Assembly (NCBI GenBank): GCA_963828405.1
Contig: CAWHEG010000031.1
Location: forward strand, 1,054,001 to 1,118,000
Source: JANMJD01 sp963828405
GTDB lineage: Bacteria > Actinomycetota > Acidimicrobiia > Acidimicrobiales > Ilumatobacteraceae
DNA: 64,000 bases
Direction of reading: 5' to 3'
Positions 25,709-35,043 of this stretch are shown here, in pieces. A program made the position numbers and the translations under genes. Each line of letters opens with the position of its first letter. The first letter of the stretch is position 1. The notes beneath the pieces were generated by a model. It was not told the DNA's origin and ran no database searches. It was given only the letters and a program-made list of their open reading frames with translations.

Positions 25709-27145
25709 ATGACCGAACTCCGGACCACGCCGACCTGGGACGAGCTGCTCGACGAGCGTGGCAACCCACGCCCGGCCGCCGCCGCGCTGATCGACCACCT
25801 CGGTCGACTCGGTCTCGCCGAGCTGCAGGAGCGTCAGGATCTCGCCGACCTCGACATCCTCGCCCAGGGGATCACGTTCACCGTCTACTCCGATGGGCGG
25901 GGCACCGATCGGGCCTGGCCGATGGACATCGTGCCCCGGGTGATCGAGGCGGGCGAATGGCGCCGGATCGAGGCCGGGCTGATCCAGCGGCTCGGGGCGA
26001 TCAACCGGCTGATCGACGATCTGTACCACGACCAGCTGATCGTCCGCGACGGGGTGCTGCCGGCGGAGCTGCTTGCCGGGTCGGTCAACTTCCGGCCCGA
26101 GTGCGTCGGGGTGGCGCCGAAGTTCGGCGTGTGGGCCCACATCTGCGGCAGCGACCTGGTGCGCGACCGCGATGGCGTCACCTACGTCCTGGAGGACAAC
26201 CTGCGGGTGCCCTCGGGGTGAGCTACCTGCTGCAGAACCGCAACGTGTCCAAGCGGGCCTTCGCCGACCTCTTCCAGAGCCAGAGCATCCTGCCCGTCGA
26301 CGACTACCCCGACCGGCTCCGACGCCTGCTCCTCTCGCTCGCCCCCGACACGAGCGGGAGCCACCCGAACGCCGTCGTGCTCACCCCGGGGATCTTCAAC
26401 TCGGCGTACTTCGAGCACAGCTACCTGGCCCGCCGGATGGGCGTCACGCTGGTCGAGGGCGCCGATCTCTACGTCGACGCCGACGCCGTCGTCTGGATGC
26501 GCACGATCGACGGCCCCCGGCGGGTCGATGTGATCTACCGCCGGGTCGACGACCTGTTCCTCGACCCCGAGGTGTTCCGCCCCGACTCGACGCTGGGGGT
26601 GCGCGGGTCTGATGCGGGCCTGGCGGGCCGGCACGGTGGCGATCGCCAACGCCCCCGGGGCGGGGGTGGCCGACGACAAGGTGATCTACGCCTGGGTACC
26701 CGACGCCATCCGCTACTACCTCGGCGAGGAACCGCTGCTCCCCAACGTGCCCACCTACCGCTGCGTCTATGCCGACGAACTGGCCTACGTCGTCGAGAAC
26801 GCCAGCGAGCTCGTGCTCAAACCGGCCAACGAGAGCGGGGGCTACGGGCTGACGATCGGCGATCGGGCGACGGCCGAGGAGCTCGAGCGGGCGGTCGAGG
26901 CCGTTCGGCGCGATCCGCGCAACTGGGTCGCCCAACCGATCCTCGACCTGTCGACGGCGCCCACGCTGTGCGACGGTGAGCTGGTGCCCCGGCATCTCGA
27001 TCTGCGGCCGTTCATCCTGTCCGGCGCCGACACCTACGTGACGACCGGCGGCCTGACCAGGGTGGCCCTCGTCGAGGGCTCGCTGGTGGTGAACTCCTCC
27101 CAGGGCGGCGGTTCGAAGGACACCTGGGTCGTGGAGGTCGACTGA
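25709..27145 (+). pseudogene. Circularly permuted ATP-grasp protein (DUF404/DUF407) with two compensating frameshifts
   Basis: The N-terminal part from ATG 25709 runs to DNLRVPSG, where one G is missing (about 26215-26220). The next frame gives VSYLLQNRNVSKRAFADLF through STLGVRG. One extra base near 26609-26612 then returns to the first frame, MRAWRAGTVAIANAPGAGVA to the stop. Together this is a full-length (about 478-residue) CP-ATP-grasp: PNAVVLTPGIFNSAYFEH, VGDDKV-like VADDKVIYAW, KPANESGGYG (nucleotide Lys), and HLDLRPF. Such proteins are predicted to make peptide or amide bonds. The next gene starts immediately afterwards and the cluster is otherwise intact. Sequencing error is therefore as likely as real inactivation. 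Confidence 0.85.
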
Positions 27146-27146
27146 G

Positions 27147-28097
27147 GTGCTGCTGTCGCGGGTGGCCGAGAACCTCTACTGGGCGGCGAGGTACCTGGAG
27201 CGGGCCGAGGACACGGCCCGCATCGTGCGCGAGCACACCAACCTGATCATCGACATGCCGACCTCGGTGATGTCCTCGTGGGAGCCGCTGTTGGCGATCA
27301 CCGGGATGCGGGCCGGGTACGACGTCGCCCATCCGACGGTCAACGAGCACGACGTCGTCGACTACCTCGTCGCCGACCGGGCGAACCCGGGCAGCATCCG
27401 CTCCTCGGTCGACCAGGCCCGCGAGAACCTGCGGACGTGCCGCGAGGTCCTCCCCGGGCCGGCCTGGGTGGTCGTCAACGGGCTGCACCTCTACGTCGGC
27501 GCCCACGACGACGAGGGCGTGGCCCGGCGCAGCCGGAGCCGGTTCCTCGACCGGGTCGTCGGCGACCACCAGCGGCTGATCGGGGTGCTCACCACGACGA
27601 TGAGCCGCGACGCCGCCTACACGATGCTCCGCCTCGGACGGCACATCGAGCGGGCCGACATGGCGACACGCGTGCTCGACGTCTGGGCGACCAGCCTGAT
27701 GGGCGACCGGTCCGGCGAGCTGGCCCGCTACGAGCACCTGCAATGGGCGAGCCTGCTCCAGTCGCTGTCGGCGCTGCAGATGTACCAGAGCGGTGCCCCG
27801 ATGGTCGACGGGCACGTCGGACCGATCCGCTTCGTGCTCGGCGAGGCCGGCTTCCCCCGCTCGCTGCGCTACTGCCTCGAGTCGGCGGCGGCGAGCGCGG
27901 GCCGGCTCCCCCGTCCGGGTCACGTGCGCGACGCGGTGGTCGACGCCCTCGGCGTGCTCGATGCCATCGATGTGGAGAGCCTCGACGCGGCTGGGGTCCA
28001 TGACGCCGCCGACCGCCTGCAGGTCGCCATCGCCGGGATCCACGAACAGATCGCCCATTCGTACTTCCGGTGGGCGGACGCGCCAAGCTCTCCGTGA
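27147..28097 (+). CDS. Alpha-E domain protein (DUF403)
   Basis: 316 residues, all-helical. VLLSRVAENLYWAARYLERA at the start and AYTMLRLGRHIERADMATRV in the middle are the repeated alpha-E motifs (N/G-R-x-I/L-E-R-A). GTG at 27147 lies one base after the ATP-grasp stop. Alpha-E proteins are always linked to circularly permuted ATP-grasp enzymes and often to transglutaminases. The set is predicted to build or modify peptides or protein tags. The alpha-E domain's own biochemical role is not known. Its stop overlaps the next start (TGATG at 28095-28099), so translation is probably coupled. Confidence 0.92.
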   Translation: MLLSRVAENLYWAARYLERAEDTARIVREHTNLIIDMPTSVMSSWEPLLAITGMRAGYDVAHPTVNEHDVVDYLVADRANPGSIRSSVDQARENLRTCREVLPGPAWVVVNGLHLYVGAHDDEGVARRSRSRFLDRVVGDHQRLIGVLTTTMSRDAAYTMLRLGRHIERADMATRVLDVWATSLMGDRSGELARYEHLQWASLLQSLSALQMYQSGAPMVDGHVGPIRFVLGEAGFPRSLRYCLESAAASAGRLPRPGHVRDAVVDALGVLDAIDVESLDAAGVHDAADRLQVAIAGIHEQIAHSYFRWADAPSSP

Positions 28098-30562
28098 TGG
28101 CGACGCCGGCCCCCCGCGGGTACCGACCCGACGCACGACGGTTCGACGAGCTGCTCGACGAGCGCGGCCAGGTCCGCGCCCACTGGCGGGCGGTGATCGA
28201 CGCCTGGGACCGATTGGGCGCCGACGAGCTCGCCCGCCGGGCCTCGACCGCCGAGCGCCGTTTGCGGGCCGAGAGCGCCGGGCACGTCCTCGACGACGAC
28301 GCGGCCACCGGGCTGACGATCGACGCCGTCCCCTACGTGTTGCCGGTCGACGACTGGGCCGAGCTCGAGCGGGGTCTCGTGCAGCGGGCCGAGCTGCTCG
28401 AGCTGGTGCTCGGCGATCTGTACGGCGAGCGGCGGCTGTTCAGCGAGGGACTCATCCCGCCGGGCGCCGCCCTCGCCGCCCGCGCCTACCAACTGGCCGC
28501 CGTCGGGGTGGAGACCGCCGGGGCGCGCCTCGTCTCGTACGCCGCCGACGTCGTGCGCGACGCCTCGGGTCGCCTGCTGGTGGTGCGCGACCACACCGAC
28601 GCCCCGGCCGGCGCCGGCCAGGCGCTCTGGCACCGGTCGGTGCTCGCCGCGATGCTGCCCGACGCCCAGGCCAGGCTCCGCGTCCGCCCGCTCGAGGTGT
28701 GGCTCTCCCACCTGCGCGCCGCACTCGCCGAGTCGGCGGTGCCAGGGGTCGCCAGCCCGCGGACGGTGGTCCTCGGGCCCCCGCCCGAACACCACGACTT
28801 CGTCGAGGCCTCGTACCTCGCCTCGAACCTCGGCTACCACCTGGCCGGCAGCGGTGACCTGACGATGCGGGCCGGCCGCATCTGGTTGCGTGCCCTCGAG
28901 GGTCTCGAAGCCGTCGATGTCGTGCTCCGGCGCGTCGCCGACCACGCCTCCGATCCGCTCGAACTGGTGCCGCCGTCGCCGGCCGGGATCGCCGGCCTGC
29001 TCCAGGCCGTGCGCGAGCGGACCGTCTCGGTGGCCAACTCGCTCGGCTCGGGGGTGGCCGACCGGTTGTGGCTCCAACCCTTCCTCGGTCCGGTCTGCGA
29101 GCGGCTGCTCGGCGAGCCATTGCGCCTCGGCCAGATCGAGACGTTGTGGTTGGGTGATCCCGACCAGCGCCGGACCGTGCTCGAGGACTTCGACCGGTTC
29201 GTGCTCCACGACATCGACCCGGTGACCCCGGCCCCGTCGGTGTTCGCCGACGAGTTGTCGTCGTCCGCCGCCGAGGGGTGGCGCCGGAGCATCGACGCCA
29301 CACCGCACCGGTTCATCGCCCAGCGCAAGGTGCTCTTCGCCACCGTCCCCACGGTGCGGATCGTCGACGGCCGCCCCGAACTGGTGGTCGGGATGGCGAC
29401 GGTGCGGGCCCAGGCCGTCCGCTCGGGCGTCTCGTTCGTGCTCCTCCCCGGGGGCTACGGCAGGGTGTTGACCCCGGACCGCCCGGTGATCGACCAGTCC
29501 TCGCCCGCCGGGAAGGACGTCTGGGTCGTCGGTTCGGACGACGCCCCCCGTCGGCGCCCGCCGTCGGCGCCCGTGCTCCCGGAGATCGACCTGCGCTCCT
29601 CGCTGCCGACGCACTCGGCCGAGTCGTTGTTCTGGCTGGGCCGCAACAGCGAGCGGGCCGAGTTCGTCGCCCGACTGGCCCGACTGGTCATCGGACGGGC
29701 CGAACGTGACGCCTCGCTGTGCGAGACCTCCTGGCTGACGGCCGTGCTCTTCGGCCTCGAGGTGGTCTCGACCGGTGCCCCCGTCGGCCTCCAGCCGGCC
29801 CGTCCGCCGTTCCCCCAGATCAGCGAGCGGCTGGCGACGGCCCTGGCCAACGCCCTCGGCAACCGCATCGGGGCATTGGGCGACAGCCTGGCCCACATCC
29901 ACGCCGGCGCCGGCACCGTGCGCGAGTTCCTCTCCACGGCGTCGTGGCGGGTGGTCAACTCCCTGGCCGTCGAGCGGATGGAACTGGCCGCCGGTGTCGA
30001 CAAGGGCGACACCTTCGTGATCGGTGAGGCGCTGGATCGCATCGTCGTCGCCCTGGCGGCCTTCTCGGGCCTGGCGATGGAGAGCGTCGTGCGCGGGCCG
30101 GGTTGGCGGTTCCTCGATCTCGGCCGGAGGATCGACCGGGCGTTGCTCACCGTGCGCCTGTTGGACGCCGAGCTGCAGGTGGATGCCGATCCCGAGGTGC
30201 GCCAGGCGCTCTACGCCCACGTGCTCGCCGCCTGCGAGAGCCTGGTCGCCTACCGCCGGCGCCACCGCAGCGACCTGCGCCTCGACTCGATGCGCGACCT
30301 GCTGCTCGACGACGAGACCAACCCCCGGTCGCTGGCCTTCCAACTGCAACGCATCCGGGAGCACATCTTCGGCCTGCCCGCCCGCTCGGGGTTCGTCGAG
30401 CAGTTGGCGATGGTCGACGGACTCGACGCCCTGCGTCGTCGTCCCGACGAGGTGATCGAGGTGCTCGGCCCGCTCGGGGCCGGTCTCGAGCGGCTCTCCA
30501 GCGATCTCGCGGCGATGTGGTTCACCCATCCGCCGCCGCTCCAGCTCCGCCCCCAGGGTTGA
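28097..30562 (+). CDS. Fused circularly permuted ATP-grasp - alpha-E protein
   Basis: 821 residues from ATG 28097. Residues 1-490 are a second CP-ATP-grasp (RTVVLGPPPEHHDFVEASYL, SPAGIAGLLQAV, PHRFIAQRKVLFATVPTV, PGGYGRVL). Residues 510-821 are an alpha-E domain (SAESLFWLGRNSERAEFVAR and LDLGRRIDRALLTVRLLDAE). It carries in one chain the two activities that the preceding two genes carry separately. The cluster therefore has a split and a fused version in tandem. In the ATP-grasp half the glycine-rich nucleotide motif KPANESGGYG of the upstream copy is not conserved. This copy may be catalytically altered or act as a partner subunit. Confidence 0.9.
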   Translation: MATPAPRGYRPDARRFDELLDERGQVRAHWRAVIDAWDRLGADELARRASTAERRLRAESAGHVLDDDAATGLTIDAVPYVLPVDDWAELERGLVQRAELLELVLGDLYGERRLFSEGLIPPGAALAARAYQLAAVGVETAGARLVSYAADVVRDASGRLLVVRDHTDAPAGAGQALWHRSVLAAMLPDAQARLRVRPLEVWLSHLRAALAESAVPGVASPRTVVLGPPPEHHDFVEASYLASNLGYHLAGSGDLTMRAGRIWLRALEGLEAVDVVLRRVADHASDPLELVPPSPAGIAGLLQAVRERTVSVANSLGSGVADRLWLQPFLGPVCERLLGEPLRLGQIETLWLGDPDQRRTVLEDFDRFVLHDIDPVTPAPSVFADELSSSAAEGWRRSIDATPHRFIAQRKVLFATVPTVRIVDGRPELVVGMATVRAQAVRSGVSFVLLPGGYGRVLTPDRPVIDQSSPAGKDVWVVGSDDAPRRRPPSAPVLPEIDLRSSLPTHSAESLFWLGRNSERAEFVARLARLVIGRAERDASLCETSWLTAVLFGLEVVSTGAPVGLQPARPPFPQISERLATALANALGNRIGALGDSLAHIHAGAGTVREFLSTASWRVVNSLAVERMELAAGVDKGDTFVIGEALDRIVVALAAFSGLAMESVVRGPGWRFLDLGRRIDRALLTVRLLDAELQVDADPEVRQALYAHVLAACESLVAYRRRHRSDLRLDSMRDLLLDDETNPRSLAFQLQRIREHIFGLPARSGFVEQLAMVDGLDALRRRPDEVIEVLGPLGAGLERLSSDLAAMWFTHPPPLQLRPQG

Positions 30563-30564
30563 CG

Positions 30565-31449
30565 ATGTCGCCGACCCGTTACCGCATCGTGCACCGCACG
30601 TCGTACCACTACGCCGCGCCCGTCGCCCTCGCCCATGGGGTCGGCCACCTCACACCGCGCCGGACGGTCGCCCAGACGGTCGCCTCCAGTGCGATCGAGA
30701 TCGACCCGCCGGTCGACCACCGCTGGGAGTACCTCGATGCCTTCGGCAACCCCACGACCTACTGGTCGATCGAACACGCCCACCAGTCGCTCGACGTCGT
30801 GTCGCATGCCGAGGTCGAGGTGTGGCCGGCGGTCGTACCTGCCACCACCCCGCCCTGGGAGGCGGTCCCCTCGATGATCCGGGCCGAGCACGGCCATGAC
30901 GCGATGGACGCCCTGCTCTGCTCGGTGGGTTCGACGCTGGTCGGGCCGAGCAGCGAACTCGAGGCGTACGCCCGGCCGTCGTTCCCCCCGGGCCGGCCGT
31001 TGTTCGAGGCGGTCGCCGACCTGACCTCGCGCATCCATCGGGAGTTCGAGTTCGACCCCGGGTTCTCGGACGTGACGACCCCCGTGGCCGAGGTGCTCTG
31101 CCACCGTCGCGGCGTGTGCCAGGACCTCGCCCACGTGGCGGTCGGCTGCCTGCGGTCGATGGGGCTGTCGGCCCGGTACGTCAGCGGCTATCTGGAGACC
31201 GAGCCGCTGCCCGGGCTGCCCCGCCTCGTCGGCGCCGATGCCTCGCACGCCTGGGTGGCGACGTTCATCCCCGGGTGGGGTTGGCTCGATGCCGACCCGA
31301 CGAACGACGCCACCCCGCCCGAGCGCTACGTCACCGTCGCCTGGGGACGCGACTACGCCGACGTCGCCCCGATCCGCGGGGTCGTCTTCGGCCCACCGTC
31401 GGAGCAGACGTTGTCGGTGTCGGTCGACGTGGCCCGCATCGGGGCCTGA
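30565..31449 (+). CDS. Transglutaminase-like cysteine protease of the alpha-E/ATP-grasp cluster
   Basis: 294 residues. The N-terminal beta-rich domain (RYRIVHRTSYHYAAPVALAH) is the usual bacterial transglutaminase N-domain. The catalytic core has RRGVCQDLAHV (Cys nucleophile), DASHAWVATFIPGWGWLDAD (His) and DPTND (Asp). ATG 30565 is 2 nt after the preceding stop. Members of this group are cytosolic and are predicted to hydrolyse or transfer amide bonds, perhaps trimming the product of the ATP-grasp enzymes. The gene ends the operon and faces the minus-strand ABC exporter, with only 21 bp between the two stops. Confidence 0.93.
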   Translation: MSPTRYRIVHRTSYHYAAPVALAHGVGHLTPRRTVAQTVASSAIEIDPPVDHRWEYLDAFGNPTTYWSIEHAHQSLDVVSHAEVEVWPAVVPATTPPWEAVPSMIRAEHGHDAMDALLCSVGSTLVGPSSELEAYARPSFPPGRPLFEAVADLTSRIHREFEFDPGFSDVTTPVAEVLCHRRGVCQDLAHVAVGCLRSMGLSARYVSGYLETEPLPGLPRLVGADASHAWVATFIPGWGWLDADPTNDATPPERYVTVAWGRDYADVAPIRGVVFGPPSEQTLSVSVDVARIGA

Positions 31450-31470
31450 CCGGTCGAACCTGTTCGTCAG

Positions 31471-32238
31471 TCAGGCACGGGTCCACAGCGAGCCCGACGC
31501 ATAGCGGCGCAGGCCGAGGTTGAAGACCGCGACGGCGGCGGCGGCGAAGACGGCGGCGAGCGCGCACATCGCCGCGGCCCGGGCGAGATCGAAGTCGTCG
31601 ATCAGCCGGGCGGGCACCGTGGCGACGAAGCCGGCCGGGACGACGGTGTAGAGCAACAGCCTGGCCCGCCCGCCGAACACGTCGACCGGGTAGTTGCTGA
31701 CCACGAGGATGGTGTGGAAGCCGAGCTCCCCGCCGTCGGTCCGGCCACCGAAGAAGGCCAGCGATCCGGTGAGCACGAGGAAGCTGGCCAGGAGCACGAT
31801 CGATACGGCCGTGACCGCCAGGAAGACGGCGGTGCGCGCCGGGGTGGGGTGCCCGGCCACGGCGAACAGCCCGAGCCCGAAGACGATGTCGCCGAGGTTG
31901 GTCGGCTCGATGCGGCGCACGAGCAGTTGGGCCAGCGGGTTGGAGGGAAGTCCGAGGAGGGCGTCGAGCCCACCCCCGGCGACCAGCGTTCCCACGTGGC
32001 GGGCGTTGGCGAGCACGCCGAGGGTGAAGCCGCCGCCCGTCGTCAGCACGGCCTGGAGCAACACGATCTGCGGGGTGTTCCAGCCCCGTACGGTGCCGGC
32101 CCGGTGGAAGAACAGCACCCAGAAGCCGATCCAGGCCAGGTCGTTGAGGATCATCACCGCGGCGTGGAAGACGAGGGCCCCGCGGTTCGATGTCGCCTCG
32201 GCGAGTGCCGACCGCAGGGTGGCGAGGGTCGCCCTCAT
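31471..32238 (-). CDS. ABC-2 type exporter permease (COG3694-like)
   Basis: 255 residues with about six hydrophobic segments. The start MRATLATLRSALAEATSNRG leads into a first helix with NDLAWIGFWVLFFHR, and LDALLGLPSNPLAQLLVRR is the conserved cytosolic coupling loop of this permease family. It pairs with the next upstream permease and the ATPase as one ABC exporter. The start at 32238 overlaps the upstream permease stop by 4 bp. An upstream extension of the frame is not supported. Substrate is unknown. Confidence 0.9.
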   Translation of the reverse strand: MRATLATLRSALAEATSNRGALVFHAAVMILNDLAWIGFWVLFFHRAGTVRGWNTPQIVLLQAVLTTGGGFTLGVLANARHVGTLVAGGGLDALLGLPSNPLAQLLVRRIEPTNLGDIVFGLGLFAVAGHPTPARTAVFLAVTAVSIVLLASFLVLTGSLAFFGGRTDGGELGFHTILVVSNYPVDVFGGRARLLLYTVVPAGFVATVPARLIDDFDLARAAAMCALAAVFAAAAVAVFNLGLRRYASGSLWTRA

Positions 32239-33017
32239 CCGCCGACCACCTGCAGGCGGTCCTCGCCACGAGCGAAGACCAGCGTGGCGACGGCCATCAA
32301 CACCACGAGCCACAGGGCCTGCACCCCGATGAGATGGGGTTGGCGATGGCCCGAGGCGAGTCGGGCCGGGGCATAGGCCATCGAGGGGAACGGCGTCGCC
32401 CGGGCGATGGCGCGCAACCAGTGGGGCATCACCTCGAGCGGCAGCAGCATGCCGCCGAGCATGAAGACGAGCTTCTGGTAGAGGAACCACGCCGCCCGGG
32501 TCTCGCGCAACCAGAACGCCGCGCCGGCGAAGGCGTGCTGGGCGACGATGTTGCAGGCCACGGCGAGCACCAGGCTGGGGACGGCCAGGGCCGCGCCGCG
32601 GCCGTCGGGCAGCGGCCCGCCGGCCAGGCCGGCGACGAAGGCACCGACCACGATGCACACGGCGAGGCGCGGCAGGACCCGCCCGAACTCGATCAGCAGG
32701 CGATGGCGCAGCACCGAGGTGGGGCGGAGCAGTTCGATGGCGATGGCGCCCGAGGCGATGTCGCTGCCGATGTCCTCGATCAGTCGCGAGTTCATCGAGA
32801 TGGTGCCGGCCTCCGAAGCGGCGATGTACCAGGTGACGGCCACCGCCGAGTAGCCGGCGATCGTGCCGCCGTTGGCGTGGGCGGCGGCCCGCCACACCCC
32901 GGCGAGCACGGCGATGACGAGTGCATCGAGCAACCCGGTCATCACCAGGCCACCCGGTTGGGCCAGCACGCGCCGCGCCGAGGTCCACGCCGTGACCGGT
33001 GCGCTACGGGTGCTCAT
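32235..33017 (-). CDS. ABC-2 type exporter permease (COG4587-like)
   Basis: 260 residues with about six transmembrane helices. Family hallmarks are the long loop ISMNSRLIEDIGSDIASG and the following AIELLRPTSVLRHRLLIEFG, the cytosolic loop that meets the ATPase. The start at 33017 overlaps the ATPase stop, and its stop overlaps the next permease, consistent with stoichiometric expression. This and the next permease form a heterodimeric channel. Confidence 0.9.
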   Translation of the reverse strand: MSTRSAPVTAWTSARRVLAQPGGLVMTGLLDALVIAVLAGVWRAAAHANGGTIAGYSAVAVTWYIAASEAGTISMNSRLIEDIGSDIASGAIAIELLRPTSVLRHRLLIEFGRVLPRLAVCIVVGAFVAGLAGGPLPDGRGAALAVPSLVLAVACNIVAQHAFAGAAFWLRETRAAWFLYQKLVFMLGGMLLPLEVMPHWLRAIARATPFPSMAYAPARLASGHRQPHLIGVQALWLVVLMAVATLVFARGEDRLQVVGG

Positions 33018-33955
33018 CGGCGCGGCCTGGTGTAGATCTCGGCGATGACGTCCTCGAGCGGCGGATCGGCGACGGTGATGTCGCCGAGCGCCGGTCCGTC
33101 CATCAGCACGTCGAGCACCGCGCGGATCGAGGTGACAGTCGTGTCGACGACCAGCTTCATCCCCCGCTCGGAGTGGGCGTGGACGGTCACCCCGGGGGCG
33201 AGCACGGGGGGCATCGGCGAGATCAGCCCGACCTCGATCACCTTCGAGGACAGCAGCGTGCGGCGCATCACGGCGACCTCGTCGTCGTAGATCACCTCGC
33301 CGTGGTTGATCACGATGGCCCTCTTGGCCACCTGCTCGATGTCGGCGACGTCGTGCGAGGTGAGGAAGATCGTCGTGCCCCGCCCGGTGTTGAGCTGCAC
33401 GAGGAGCTCACGGAACAGCTGCTTCGCCAGCAGATCGAGACCGATGGTCGGTTCGTCGAGGAACAGGATCTCGGGTTCGTGGAGCATGCAGGCGGCGAGC
33501 TCGCAGCGCATTCTCTGCCCCAGCGACAGGTTGCGGACGGGGGTGTCGAGCAGATCGGTCGCCCCGAGCAACTCGGCCAGGTCGCCGATCCGCCGGCGCT
33601 CGCGCAGGCGATCGAGGTCGTAGATCGCGGCGAGCATGCGGTAGCTCTGCCGCGGGGTCAGCTCCGTCCACAGCATCGAGCGCTGGCCGAACAGGGCACC
33701 GATCCGGGCGGCCAGCACCCGACGTCGCTGCCACGGGACGATGCCGAGCACCTCGGCCCGCCCCGACGTCGGGTGGAGGATCCCGCTGAGGATCTTGATC
33801 GAGGTGGACTTCCCGGCGCCGTTCGGTCCGATGTAGGCGACGCGCTCGGCCGGCCCGACGTCGAACGAGATGCCGCGCACGGCCTCGACGATCCGGCGGT
33901 GGCGGCGACCACCCGTTCGGAACGTCTTGGTCAGCTCCTCGACGGTGATTGCCAT
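33014..33955 (-). CDS. ABC exporter ATPase
   Basis: 313 residues. Walker A is GPNGAGKST. The signature LSLGQRMRCEL is a variant of LSGGQ with Leu-Gly for Gly-Gly. Walker B is ILFLDEPTIGLD, and the switch His is in LTSHDV. The C-terminal 80 residues are an extra small domain common in drug and polysaccharide exporters of the COG4586 type. ATG 33955 is used because MAITVEELTKTFR is the expected start; the frame is open upstream but lacks support. It is the first gene of the exporter operon, divergent from the VOC gene with about 100 bp for promoters. Confidence 0.93.
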   Translation of the reverse strand: MAITVEELTKTFRTGGRRHRRIVEAVRGISFDVGPAERVAYIGPNGAGKSTSIKILSGILHPTSGRAEVLGIVPWQRRRVLAARIGALFGQRSMLWTELTPRQSYRMLAAIYDLDRLRERRRIGDLAELLGATDLLDTPVRNLSLGQRMRCELAACMLHEPEILFLDEPTIGLDLLAKQLFRELLVQLNTGRGTTIFLTSHDVADIEQVAKRAIVINHGEVIYDDEVAVMRRTLLSSKVIEVGLISPMPPVLAPGVTVHAHSERGMKLVVDTTVTSIRAVLDVLMDGPALGDITVADPPLEDVIAEIYTRPRR

Positions 33956-34058
33956 CCAACCACAATGCCCCAGCGGCGCCGCCAGCGCCCCGGGAATTGG
34001 GCGCCCGTCACCGGCCGTAGCATGTCGCCGACATGCGAGCATCGACGAGGGAGCAGCC

Positions 34059-34467
34059 GTGGCGCTGACGAGCGGGTTCAACCATGTGGCGACACTGACC
34101 ACCGACGCCGATCGGCTGGTCGCCTTCTACCGCGAGGCGTTCGGCGGCGAGGTCACCCACGAGGTGGCGGCCAGCGAGGGCCACCCCCGGTTGGTGATCA
34201 TCGATCTCGGCGGCGGCGCGGCCCTCAACGTGTTCGAGGTGAAGGGCGACCAGATCGTCGGTGAGCGTCGCAAACTCGGCGGCCGCGGGGCGATCGACCA
34301 CTTCGGCCTGGCCGTGGACTCGCTGGCCACCCTCGAACTCGTCGCGCGACCGCCTGGCCGCCGCGGGGGCCGAGCTCGGCGAGATCCAACTCCTGGGCCA
34401 CGAGTGGTCGCTGTTCTTCCGTGACATCGACGGCATGGAACTCGAGGTCTGCGCCCCGCAGGCATGA
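34059..34467 (+). pseudogene. VOC-family (glyoxalase/bleomycin-resistance fold) gene with a frameshift
   Basis: GTG 34059 with GAGGGAG upstream begins FNHVATLTTDADRLVAFYRE and continues through AIDHFGLAVDSLATLELV. There an extra base (about 34345-34350, in CGCGCG) throws the frame. The next frame gives RDRLAAAGAELGEIQLLGHE and DGMELEVCAPQA, ending at TGA 34465-34467. Together it is a normal 135-residue VOC monomer with metal ligands H (FNHV), E (ALNVFEV), H (DHFGLAV) and E (MELEV). It probably acts as a small-molecule lyase, dioxygenase or resistance protein. The single shift may be a sequencing error. Confidence 0.8.
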
Positions 34468-34582
34468 ACCGGCGGTCGTCATCGGACGGTCTTCGAGGCC
34501 ACCCGCCGTGCGCCCGTCCGGCCGGATGCGCGGCCGGCCCGACGTGGCAGACTGCCGGGGAACGACGAATGGGGGTTCGTGG

Positions 34583-34963
34583 ATGGCTTTTGATCTGGCG
34601 ATCGAAGTGGAGAACCAGCCGGGAGCGCTGGCCAGCGTCGCCGCGGCGATCAGCGACGCCGGGGTGAACATCGCCGCGGCGACCTGCGTGGGCGGGGGTG
34701 CACGCGCCGAGTTGCACATCCTCGTCCCGCGCGCCGAGCCGGTCCGTCACGCCCTGGCCATCTCGCAACTGGCCGTGACGAGCGAACGCGAGGTGGTCGT
34801 GGTCGCCGTGGCCGACCGCCCGGGAGCCCTGGCCGACGTCACCCGGGCGATCGCCGCCCACGGGGTCGATCTCGATCTGGTCTACGTGGCGACCAACAAC
34901 CGGGTCGTCTTCGGCAGCGCCGATATCGACGCCCTGAAGGCCGCCGTCGCCGACTTCCACTGA
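34583..34963 (+). CDS. Tandem ACT domain protein
   Basis: 126 residues made of two ACT domains. The first begins DLAIEVENQPGALASVAAAI and the second VVVVAVADRPGALADVTRAI; each has the N/D-x-P-G-A-L-A ligand-contact turn. ATG 34583 is the first Met before the domain. Stand-alone double ACT proteins bind amino acids and regulate enzymes or transcription in trans; the partner is unknown. It follows the VOC gene on the same strand after a 115-bp gap. Confidence 0.85.
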   Translation: MAFDLAIEVENQPGALASVAAAISDAGVNIAAATCVGGGARAELHILVPRAEPVRHALAISQLAVTSEREVVVVAVADRPGALADVTRAIAAHGVDLDLVYVATNNRVVFGSADIDALKAAVADFH

Positions 34964-34992
34964 CCGTCCCCGTCACGGACACGGCCGCGCCC

Positions 34993-35040
34993 GCTGGTCC
35001 CGGCCACTGCCGCTGATCCCGGCCACGCCCGCTGATCGGG
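34993..35040. repeat. 19-bp direct repeats in the ACT-BrkB intergenic gap
   Basis: Units at 34993-35011 and 35012-35030 share GCTGRTCCCGGCCAC plus four bases; a third partial copy begins at 35031 with GCTGATC. They lie between two convergent genes. No terminator structure is obvious. Confidence 0.6.
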
Positions 35041-35043
35041 GAA

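Noticed and set aside
27920..30529. Long minus-strand open frame opposite the fused ATP-grasp/alpha-E gene
   Set aside because: Composition is rich in Arg/Gly/Asp/Pro with no recognisable domain, as expected for the complement of a high-GC gene.
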